NCBI GenBank assembly: GCA_029260695.1
Contig: JAJDCT010000266.1
Location: 1 to 13,135 of the forward strand
Length of the DNA stretch: 13,135 nucleotides
Direction: 5' to 3'
Source: Phycisphaeraceae bacterium
GTDB lineage: Bacteria > Planctomycetota > Phycisphaerae > Phycisphaerales > Phycisphaeraceae
Shown here: in pieces, positions 1 to 5,587 of the stretch
Numbering within the stretch: the first letter of the stretch is position 1
How the letters are laid out: every line of letters begins with the position of its first letter
The notes under the pieces: model-generated
Told to the model about the DNA's origin: nothing
Database searches by the model: none
Seen by the model: only the letters and a program-made list of their open reading frames with translations
Position numbers and translations under genes: made by a program

Positions 1-795
1 TCACGCGATCAATTCGGGGCCTGGAAATTCTGCGACGAGCAAGACATGCGCCGCGTCGTCGGCGACCACGACGCCGAAGCCTCCGGCCTGAAACTCACCG
101 CCATGGCGGACGCCGGCAAGAGCGACTGGAAGACTCAGATCATCCCCGCCGACCAGAGCGTCCTGAGCATGATCCGCGTCGCCTGCTACGTCCACCAGAT
201 CCCCGAAGCCATCGACATGCTCCACCACTGCCACGAGATGGGCTACGAAACCGCCTGCAACATCATGGCCATCTCAGGCGTGCAGGAACCCGAGATCGAC
301 CAGGCCCTGGAAGTCCTCGCACCCTCCCCCGCACAAGTCATCGTCATTGTCGACAGCTTCGGCTCGCTCTACCGCGAACAGATCGACTACCTCTACCGCA
401 AATACGAAAAAGCACTCGAAGGCACGGGCAAAGAAATCGGCATCCACGCCCACAACAACATGCAACTCGCCTTCGCCAACACCATCGAGGCCATCATCCT
501 CGGCTGCAACCGAGCCGACTCCACACTCGACGGCTTCGGCCGCGGCGCCGGCAACTGCCCCACCGAACTACTCATCGGCTTCCTGAAAAACCCCAAGTTC
601 AAGCTCAAGCCCATCATCGACATGCTCCAACAGCACGTCCTGCCTCTGAAAAAGAACGTCGACTGGGGCCCCAATGTCGCCTACAACCTCACCGGCAAAT
701 ACAACCGCCACCCAAGGTCCGCCATGCAATGGCTCGCCGGCGAGACCCCCGAAGATTACTCGGCGTTTTATGACCAGTTTGTGAGTGATATCTGA
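1..795 (+). CDS. HMGL-like (DRE-TIM) aldolase, 5'-truncated by window edge
   Basis: The reading frame is open from base 1, so the gene begins upstream; 264 C-terminal residues are visible. The first ATG in the window, at base 46, is internal and not the true start. The protein has the signature of the HMGL-like/DRE-TIM aldolase family, which includes 4-hydroxy-2-oxovalerate aldolase MhpE, homocitrate synthase and isopropylmalate synthase: a strand ending VIVIVDSFGSLY, the metal-binding HAHNN motif (HxHN type), and the GFGRGAGNCPTE segment near the end of the barrel. These enzymes use a divalent metal to make or break a C-C bond next to a keto acid. The C-terminal NxAYNLTGKYNRHP region resembles stand-alone aldolase-catalytic-domain proteins rather than LeuA, as no LeuA regulatory domain follows. 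The substrate cannot be settled from this fragment. A hairpin lies 82 bases after the stop. Confidence 0.85.
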   Translation, partial: SRDQFGAWKFCDEQDMRRVVGDHDAEASGLKLTAMADAGKSDWKTQIIPADQSVLSMIRVACYVHQIPEAIDMLHHCHEMGYETACNIMAISGVQEPEIDQALEVLAPSPAQVIVIVDSFGSLYREQIDYLYRKYEKALEGTGKEIGIHAHNNMQLAFANTIEAIILGCNRADSTLDGFGRGAGNCPTELLIGFLKNPKFKLKPIIDMLQQHVLPLKKNVDWGPNVAYNLTGKYNRHPRSAMQWLAGETPEDYSAFYDQFVSDI

Positions 796-876
796 TCAGG
801 CGCATCAACCTTAAGGCCGATGCAACTGATCTCTTGAGCATCCTCAATCCATCTGTAGCGCCACGCTTGGTCATAG

Positions 877-896
877 CCGCGGATGAATATCCGCGG
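877..896. terminator. Perfect hairpin between convergent genes, possible bidirectional terminator
   Basis: CCGCGGAT, a GAAT loop and ATCCGCGG form a perfect 8-bp stem. It lies between the converging ends of the aldolase gene (plus) and the small lipoprotein gene (minus). Neither side has a clear U-tract (AATT follows on plus), so it may be a weak or factor-assisted terminator. Confidence 0.4.
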
Positions 897-921
897 AATT
901 CCCTGCGCACCTGAAAATACC

Positions 922-1413
922 TCAAGGGCTCACAGCCACCTTCGTGGGCACCAGCGGGTACCCCTCGGGCTGCGGCGGGAGCGTGCTGGCGGGATAGTCC
1001 TCGTCGGGGTACAAGGCGTAGATCTTCCCATCGGATTCGATCTGCAGGACGTAGAAATACTGCTTAAATGGATTAAAACGGCTGCTATTACAGCCCTCAA
1101 ATTCGCGGGGAACATCTTGGCCCAATCCTCGATATCGATAAACTAAACCATTTTGGGTAAAGTCTGTCGGAGGTGGCGGTGGCGTCACGATGGTTAGACT
1201 CGATCCAATTTCAATGAGTTGATGCGTTGATTCTTCCGTGAACATGTCACTGAATTCTGGATGACTATCAATAAAATGCTGACTTTGTTCTGATGGGATC
1301 AGCACAAGCGGTTTCCCCGTGTTGTTAACCATCGTATACATGGGAAACACGTCGCACCCCACGAGATGGATCAGCAATGCAAGCAGCAGGACCGCCTGTA
1401 GTAACGCTTTCAT
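922..1413 (-). CDS. Small hypothetical lipoprotein, 163 aa
   Basis: I do not recognise a named family. Residues 1-20 form a classic lipoprotein signal peptide: MK, a leucine/alanine-rich hydrophobic core, and the lipobox LVGC with lipidated Cys20. The mature part of about 143 residues holds a short proline run (around 78-82), two central aromatic stretches (VYRYRGLG and the FKQYFYVLQIES strand), and a proline-rich tail. It is probably a small membrane-anchored periplasmic domain. The ATG is preceded by AAGGGGAAACTGAAA, an acceptable purine-rich ribosome-binding site, and no other Met lies ahead of the signal peptide. It runs convergent to the aldolase gene. The tRNA terminator lies about 145 bases upstream of its start, so it is likely transcribed alone. 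Function is unknown. Confidence 0.75.
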   Translation of the reverse strand: MKALLQAVLLLALLIHLVGCDVFPMYTMVNNTGKPLVLIPSEQSQHFIDSHPEFSDMFTEESTHQLIEIGSSLTIVTPPPPPTDFTQNGLVYRYRGLGQDVPREFEGCNSSRFNPFKQYFYVLQIESDGKIYALYPDEDYPASTLPPQPEGYPLVPTKVAVSP

Positions 1414-1557
1414 TTTCAGTTTCCCCTTGCTTACTTCCAGCCGAACGGCTGACTTAACCGATGGCTCTCACACTCGCCGCATATGTCCGTCGGCGGGGGG
1501 AGGTCCACAAGTATACCTCCGAAATCCTCGCAACGGCACCGGCCCGGCGCAAAGAAC

Positions 1558-1579
1558 AAGCCCCCAGTTACGGGGGCTT
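1558..1579 (-). terminator. Terminator downstream of tRNA-Ile
   Basis: AAGCCCCC pairs with GGGGGCTT across a 6-base loop (8-bp stem). On the minus strand it is followed by GTTCTTT and lies 5 bases past the tRNA 3' end, as expected for an intrinsic terminator of the tRNA transcript. On the plus strand it is followed by only TTTTC-like bases. Confidence 0.65.
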
Positions 1580-1584
1580 TTCAA

Positions 1585-1657
1585 TGGGCCCGGCAGGACT
1601 TGAACCTGCGACCTCACCCTTATCAGGGGTGCGCTCTGCCAACTGAGCTACGAGCCC
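1585..1657 (-). tRNA. tRNA-Ile (anticodon GAT)
   Basis: The 73-base cloverleaf can be folded by hand. The acceptor GGGCTCG pairs with CGGGCCC (one G-U). The D-arm is GCTC-AGTTGGCA-GAGC. The anticodon arm CACCC-CTGATAA-GGGTG gives anticodon GAT, reading AUC/AUU isoleucine codons. The variable loop is AGGTC, and the T-arm GCAGG-TTCAAGT-CCTGC contains the TTCAA box. The discriminator base is A. The 3' CCA is not encoded, so it must be added by a nucleotidyltransferase. It is a solitary gene: no 16S or 23S sequence flanks it, although this tRNA usually sits in the rRNA spacer in bacteria. Its own promoter lies about 49 bases upstream. Confidence 0.97.
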
Positions 1658-1705
1658 GCTTAACCCTGCCCAGAAGGACTTCCGGGACCGGCCAATGGGT
1701 CGGGC

Positions 1706-1734
1706 AGGATATTGTATCGGCTCGGCGGGGTCAA
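1706..1734 (-). promoter_or_regulatory. Sigma70-type promoter of tRNA-Ile
   Basis: On the minus strand TTGACC (1729-1734) and TATCCT (1706-1711) are separated by exactly 17 bases. The -35 matches consensus in 5 of 6 positions and the -10 in 4 of 6. The bases just after the -10 are GC-rich (GCCCGACCC), like the discriminators of stringently controlled stable-RNA promoters. Transcription would start about 40 bases before the mature tRNA. Confidence 0.6.
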
Positions 1735-1779
1735 GGGCTCTTCGTTTCCAGGCCCGGTTTGACGGCCTTGCAGATCGCC

Positions 1780-2826
1780 TCAGTCCCCGTCGGTTTCATC
1801 GATGATCTGGGGCCTGATGAGGACGATCACGTTGGTGCCGCGTTCGGGGTTGGTTTCACCTGAAATAACCTCGCAGTAGGAGACCTTTTCGGTGGTCTTG
1901 ACGATACGGATCGTGCCGATCTCCATGCCCTCAGCCTTTTCCAGGACCTCGCCTGTCTCGGGATCGATCAGGTCTTCGCCCTGCTCGGTCATGGACAGGA
2001 CAATGCCCTCGGTGAAGTTGTACTGCTCGCCGCGGTTGATGATGACCCGGTCGTCCTTGACCATCACAACGGCACCGCCTGAGGGGAGCTCTTCCATCTG
2101 GAGTGCAAAGAACTTGGCTGCCTGATTGATGCAGTCCTGCGCGGCCTCACCCAGCGGTGTCTTAGCGAACCCGCCGATGTCGCCGTTGAAGCCGCCCTTT
2201 GAGATACCCAGGTTAAGCTTGGCTCGGCCGGCCTCGCCGGTGATACGCTTCTTGGCGACGATCTCACCGGTGGTCGAATCGATAAGCTTGGCGATGATAG
2301 TGAGCTTGGCGTCGGCCTTGGAACCGCCCACGCGGATGCCCTTGATGTTGAACCCGCCGCCGCCGCCGGATTCGTTCTCCTCGACCTCGGTCAGCGCGCC
2401 GGTAGCGATGTACTTCGCGGGCCGCAGCTTGCCTGTCTGTGCAACGCTGGAAGCCTGCGCCACGCGGTCGCTGGCGGCCAGGTCCTGCTCGCCCATGACG
2501 ACCCCAAGCTTCTCACGCTCGACCAGGACGAAACGCCCGGTATCAAATAGCGCCGACTCCAGAAGGATCGAGAGGTTGTAGCCCAGCTTCCACTGGCTGT
2601 GGTAGCCGGCATCGTTCTCGAAGTCGACCACGCCGACCGCGTGCTTGATCCCCTTGTACTCCGGCAAGCCCATGTCGGCGTCGCCGTCCTCGACTTTGGT
2701 CTTGTCGGTACCCGTGACCTTCCTGAAAGTATCTTCGATACCGCCGGCTTGAGACTGACAAGCAAGCAGGCCAAACGCGAAAACGATGACAGCAACTGTT
2801 CTAAATTGACGGATTTGAATCAACAA
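1780..2826 (-). CDS. CsgG-family lipoprotein with C-terminal FlgT-like domain
   Basis: The 348-residue protein starts with a lipoprotein signal peptide (hydrophobic 9-21, lipobox LLAC, Cys23). Residues about 60-225 match the CsgG/curli-transport fold: VGVVDFEND, then the ALFDTGRFVLVEREKL segment, AKYIATGALTEVE and AKLIDSTTGEIVAKKR. A glycine-rich insertion sits at about 154-168. Residues about 240-345 form a second beta-rich domain (VIINRGEQYNFTEGIVL, then LIDPETGEVLEKAEGMEIG) like the FlgT C-terminal/SH3-like domain that often follows CsgG domains. CsgG in E. coli is an outer-membrane secretion channel, but many homologues are lipoproteins of unknown role. No csgA, B, E or F gene is nearby, so curli secretion is unlikely. 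There is no ATG before the signal peptide; the start is TTG at 2826 (or the adjacent TTG at 2823), supported by a strong ribosome-binding site. Confidence 0.88.
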   Translation of the reverse strand: MLIQIRQFRTVAVIVFAFGLLACQSQAGGIEDTFRKVTGTDKTKVEDGDADMGLPEYKGIKHAVGVVDFENDAGYHSQWKLGYNLSILLESALFDTGRFVLVEREKLGVVMGEQDLAASDRVAQASSVAQTGKLRPAKYIATGALTEVEENESGGGGGFNIKGIRVGGSKADAKLTIIAKLIDSTTGEIVAKKRITGEAGRAKLNLGISKGGFNGDIGGFAKTPLGEAAQDCINQAAKFFALQMEELPSGGAVVMVKDDRVIINRGEQYNFTEGIVLSMTEQGEDLIDPETGEVLEKAEGMEIGTIRIVKTTEKVSYCEVISGETNPERGTNVIVLIRPQIIDETDGD

Positions 2827-2829
2827 CGT

Positions 2830-2838
2830 CCACCTCCC
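2830..2838 (-). promoter_or_regulatory. Strong ribosome-binding site supporting a TTG start
   Basis: On the minus strand GGGAGGTGG contains a full GGAGG core, 6 bases before the TTG at 2826 and 9 before the TTG at 2823. It fixes the otherwise doubtful start of the CsgG-like lipoprotein and may compensate for the weak start codon. Confidence 0.7.
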
Positions 2839-3011
2839 TGATTAGGATGATCGAGACCGAAACCTACAACAAGTTACCCCGGTGGCCATTTTAACAAACC
2901 AAACCCTACCCACCGAAAGCCCGTCTGCAAAATAGGCCAATCGGGGTGGGACTTCACAATCCAGCCTGTATTAGCCCCTAAGTGCAATTTAGATATATTT
3001 CACTTTTACTC

Positions 3012-3039
3012 TTGTTTTTTTCATTTTAATAACTATTAT
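3012..3039 (+). promoter_or_regulatory. Possible promoter of the DUF2089 operon
   Basis: TTGTTT (3012-3017) and TATTAT (3034-3039) are 16 bases apart within an AT-rich block. The predicted transcript would begin only about 14 bases before the ATG at 3060. No Shine-Dalgarno sequence is visible there, so the gene may be translated from a nearly leaderless message. The -35 element is weak (3 of 6). Confidence 0.35.
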
Positions 3040-3059
3040 GGCGCGTAGTATTAGATTTA

Positions 3060-3431
3060 ATGAATATGACTCAAGAAGCCCCCACCAGTTCATGCCCCTA
3101 TTGCGACGGCCCGATGCGGGTCACGCGGATGCGGTGTGATGGTTGCGAGGTTGATGTCTCAGCTACATTCCCCATGTTCCGGGTGGGGAACCTGCCCGCC
3201 GAGCATCAGCGCTTCATCGAGATGTTCGTCCTGGCCGGTGGTAACCTCAAAACCATGGCCGAGCAGACAGGCGTGTCCTACCCCACGGTGAGGAACCGCC
3301 TGGACAAGGTGATCGTTGCGCTGCGTGACGAGATCGCCAAGACGCGCAAGGTCAAGGGGACCATCCTAGACGCCGTCGACCGCGGCAAGATGGATGCGGA
3401 CGAAGCCGCCAAACTGATCAAACGGATCTGA
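3060..3431 (+). CDS. DUF2089-family zinc-ribbon/HTH protein
   Basis: This 123-residue protein matches the DUF2089 pattern. An N-terminal zinc ribbon has Cys12/Cys15 (CPYC) and Cys26/Cys29 (CDGC). A helical part (about 46-90) follows, with a helix-turn-helix resembling sigma factor region 4: GNLKTMAEQTGVSYPTVRNR. The C-terminal ILDAVDRGKMDADEAAKLIKRI looks like a SHOCT-type short helical hairpin. The family is thought to be DNA-binding, but its targets are not established. It starts at ATG 3060 (a second ATG is at 3066); no ribosome-binding site precedes either. Only 34 bases separate it from the membrane TPR gene downstream, so the two are probably co-transcribed. It diverges from the CsgG-like lipoprotein gene. 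Function inferred: a regulator working with the downstream membrane protein. Confidence 0.88.
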   Translation: MNMTQEAPTSSCPYCDGPMRVTRMRCDGCEVDVSATFPMFRVGNLPAEHQRFIEMFVLAGGNLKTMAEQTGVSYPTVRNRLDKVIVALRDEIAKTRKVKGTILDAVDRGKMDADEAAKLIKRI

Positions 3432-3465
3432 CAGCACCGGGCGTTCCGGTTAGAGGGATACAGCG

Positions 3466-5193
3466 ATGACCGACACATGCTCCGACACCAACGAGGAACA
3501 GGCTCTGAACGCGGCGCTCGAAGAAGCGACGCCGATCCTTGCTCAGTCCCTCCAACGTGCCGAGCGGACCCGCCGGCGGAAACGTCGGCTCATTGCAGGA
3601 GGTCTGATGATGTTGGTATTAGGCGCATCGATTGTCGCGGCGTTGGTTCTCGTAACGGGGGAACCTGGGGGATCGGATGACTCAGGAATCAAACTCAACC
3701 AGCTCGAAACCAGAGCCGAGGCAGAGCGGCTAGAGCAAGAGGGTTGGGCTTTGTGGTTTTCTGGGAAAAACGAAGAGGCGGCACAGCATTTCACTGCAGC
3801 GATCAAACTGGAGCCTGAATCCGCAAATCTTCGGCATGGCCTAGGCTGGAGCTATTACAACGCCAAACAACACGACAAAGCGGCCGATGCGTTTGAGGAG
3901 GCGCTGAAGCTGGACGGAGCACACCCGGGCGCAATCAACGGCATGGGGCAGATCGCGTATACCAAACGGGATTACCAGCGTGCAAAAGTGTGGTTGTTAC
4001 AGGCACCCGATGGCCCCACAGGCAACGTCGCCCAACAAACATTGGTGAGCGTGTATTTGCTCTTGGGTGAGTATGAACAAGCCGAAGCTCTGTCTGCCAA
4101 ATTACTCAAAGGTGTGCCCATAGGCATGGAAGACGGTTCGACAACTACCGGACGGGCATGGGTGAACGTATTGCATGCCGCCGCCGATGCAGGGGAACTG
4201 ACGGATGAATTACGCCGAAAGATCGAACCTGTTGCCCAAAATTCCGGCGGCCCGGTGGCCGCACAAGAGCTGTCGCAGAAGGGGTGGGCCTTATGGGGCG
4301 AACAGAAATGGCGGGAAGCGGAATCGGCCTTTCTTGAAGCGCTTGAACTGGACCCGGAACTCGCCAATGCACACAACGGCTTGGGTTGGGCTCTGATCAC
4401 TCAGGGGCAGCCGGCTCGTGCGCAGAAACATTTGGAGCGGTGCATCGAACTGGAGCCGGGTCACGGCGGGGCAATCAACGGCCTTGGGCTTAGCCTGAAA
4501 AACCAGGGTGAAATCGACCGAGCGATCGAGGTTTGGGAGGATCTGTACCGGCAGTCCCCACAGCCGCATGCCGGTGCCGTGAATCTTGCGAGAACCTACG
4601 TCGAACAAGGCAGATTTGAGAACGCGATCCCGCTCCTGGAACAAATTATTTTGGCCCACCCCGGGCCTTCAGAATACAAGCAGCTACTGGATAAGGCGCG
4701 TAGTGCCGGCGGAGTTGGGGAGAAGGACGGTGTAAACCTCCTTGACAACGGCGGGTTCGAGCGCGGCACCCTGGGCTGGATCATCGGTAGCAACTCGGGC
4801 CGGATGAAGCTGGAACCAGATCAGACAGACAAGACCGAGGGTAAACAGTCGCTGCGCATCACAAAGACCGGCGGCATGCCGATCGATATCGTTCGTATCA
4901 ACATCGAAGGTTTGATCCCAGGCCAGGCCGTGGATGTGTCCGCGAAGATCAAAACTGACAATGCTGCAAACGCGTGGATGAAGTTCTACGTCTGGGACAC
5001 CCATGGAGAAGTCCTCGTGCGTAACCTGGACGTGGCGCGTATCCACGGCACACACGGCTGGCGGACAGTCAAGAAACGCTACGCGATCCCACAAGACACA
5101 GAAAATGCGGCGATCCAGTTCTGGATGGTTATGGGCGGGACCGTCTGGATCGACGATGTCCGGGTCGAGCCTGTAGATTCAGGTCAAGAGTAG
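3466..5193 (+). CDS. Single-pass membrane TPR protein with C-terminal CBM-like domain
   Basis: The 575-residue protein has a charged N-terminal cytoplasmic tail (1-41, ending TRRRKRR), one transmembrane helix (about 42-64), and a long part predicted to lie outside the cytoplasm by the positive-inside rule. TPR repeats occupy about 88-180 and 266-400. The two blocks are clearly related: GWALW...EA...F...A.(K/E)L(E/D)P...GLGW...GAING.G occurs at 93 and again at 273. Residues about 424-570 form a jelly-roll like CBM_4_9 carbohydrate-binding modules (NLLDNGGFERGTLGW at its start, VWIDDVRVE at its end), but no catalytic domain is present. AGAGGGA lies about 9 bases before the ATG. Probable role: a scaffold or sensor binding a partner or glycan in the periplasm. 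The DUF2089 regulator just upstream suggests a signalling pair; this is inference. Confidence 0.8.
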   Translation: MTDTCSDTNEEQALNAALEEATPILAQSLQRAERTRRRKRRLIAGGLMMLVLGASIVAALVLVTGEPGGSDDSGIKLNQLETRAEAERLEQEGWALWFSGKNEEAAQHFTAAIKLEPESANLRHGLGWSYYNAKQHDKAADAFEEALKLDGAHPGAINGMGQIAYTKRDYQRAKVWLLQAPDGPTGNVAQQTLVSVYLLLGEYEQAEALSAKLLKGVPIGMEDGSTTTGRAWVNVLHAAADAGELTDELRRKIEPVAQNSGGPVAAQELSQKGWALWGEQKWREAESAFLEALELDPELANAHNGLGWALITQGQPARAQKHLERCIELEPGHGGAINGLGLSLKNQGEIDRAIEVWEDLYRQSPQPHAGAVNLARTYVEQGRFENAIPLLEQIILAHPGPSEYKQLLDKARSAGGVGEKDGVNLLDNGGFERGTLGWIIGSNSGRMKLEPDQTDKTEGKQSLRITKTGGMPIDIVRINIEGLIPGQAVDVSAKIKTDNAANAWMKFYVWDTHGEVLVRNLDVARIHGTHGWRTVKKRYAIPQDTENAAIQFWMVMGGTVWIDDVRVEPVDSGQE

Positions 5194-5205
5194 GTAGCTA
5201 ATTAG

Positions 5206-5276
5206 CCACGGCGGTGTGCGCAACTGTTCAGACGCGAAGGTCATCGCGCTGGCTATCCCTCTGCACACCGCCGTGG
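5206..5276 (+). repeat. 14-bp perfect inverted repeat with a nested hairpin
   Basis: CCACGGCGGTGTGC (5206-5219) is perfectly complementary to GCACACCGCCGTGG (5263-5276). Between them lie 43 bases that contain a second stem, CGCGA-AGGTCA-TCGCG (5233-5248). It begins 12 bases after the TPR gene stop, so it is probably the 3' end structure of that operon (terminator or mRNA-stabilising stem). No U-tract follows and the loop is long for an intrinsic terminator. Confidence 0.65.
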
Positions 5277-5345
5277 TGTTGTGTTATGCCCTGAGGTACA
5301 CACCGATCTAAGGATACGATCCACTTACATAGACATATCTCAATT

Positions 5346-5368
5346 AAAAACCCCGGCAAACCGGGGCT
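5346..5368 (-). terminator. Intrinsic terminator pointing left, with no gene to serve
   Basis: On the minus strand AGCCCCGG-TTTG-CCGGGGTT is followed directly by TTT and then AATTG (five T in a row after the GC core). This is a textbook intrinsic terminator. No minus-strand gene lies to its right until nrfA, more than 4 kb away. On the plus strand the hairpin lacks a T-run. Confidence 0.75.
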
Positions 5369-5587
5369 GAGGGGAGACATAAAAGTCAACGAGCTTTGAA
5401 TTCACCCCCCACAGGCCTGAAGTCCTTCAAGTTGGGACGCGAGAATATAGAAGACTAATATATCGGATATCTACCCTTGCAATAAAAATATACTTAATAT
5501 ACCATTAATATGGTCGAAAGTGGCCAAAGACTCAAAGCATATCAGATGACTTAGCCAATTCTAGGGATCCATATCTAAAGGAGAATA

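Larger units (their letters stand above)
5194..5587. other. 394-base AT-rich intergenic region
   Basis: No complete gene is visible on either strand. In order it holds a long inverted repeat (5206-5276), a leftward intrinsic terminator (5346-5368), a short minus-strand open stretch (5454-5386) ending in TGA just before that terminator, and an AT-rich stretch (about 5455-5520). The last contains a possible plus-strand promoter for the propeller pair, TTGCAA at 5477 and TATACC at 5498; the 15-base spacing is short, so this is weak. AAGGAG at 5578-5583 is the ribosome-binding site for the next gene. Confidence 0.6.

Noticed and set aside
1483..1863. Plus-strand open frames across the tRNA, including a QDLNLRPHPYQGCALPTELR-type peptide
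   Set aside because: This is the well-known false protein produced by translating the antisense of a tRNA gene; the tRNA folds perfectly on the minus strand.
1780..2826. Curli secretion system
   Set aside because: Only the CsgG-like domain is present; no csgA, B, E or F and no curlin-type repeats nearby.
3060..3431. ECF sigma factor
   Set aside because: The HTH resembles sigma region 4, but there is no region 2, the protein is too short, and the CxxC pairs fit DUF2089.
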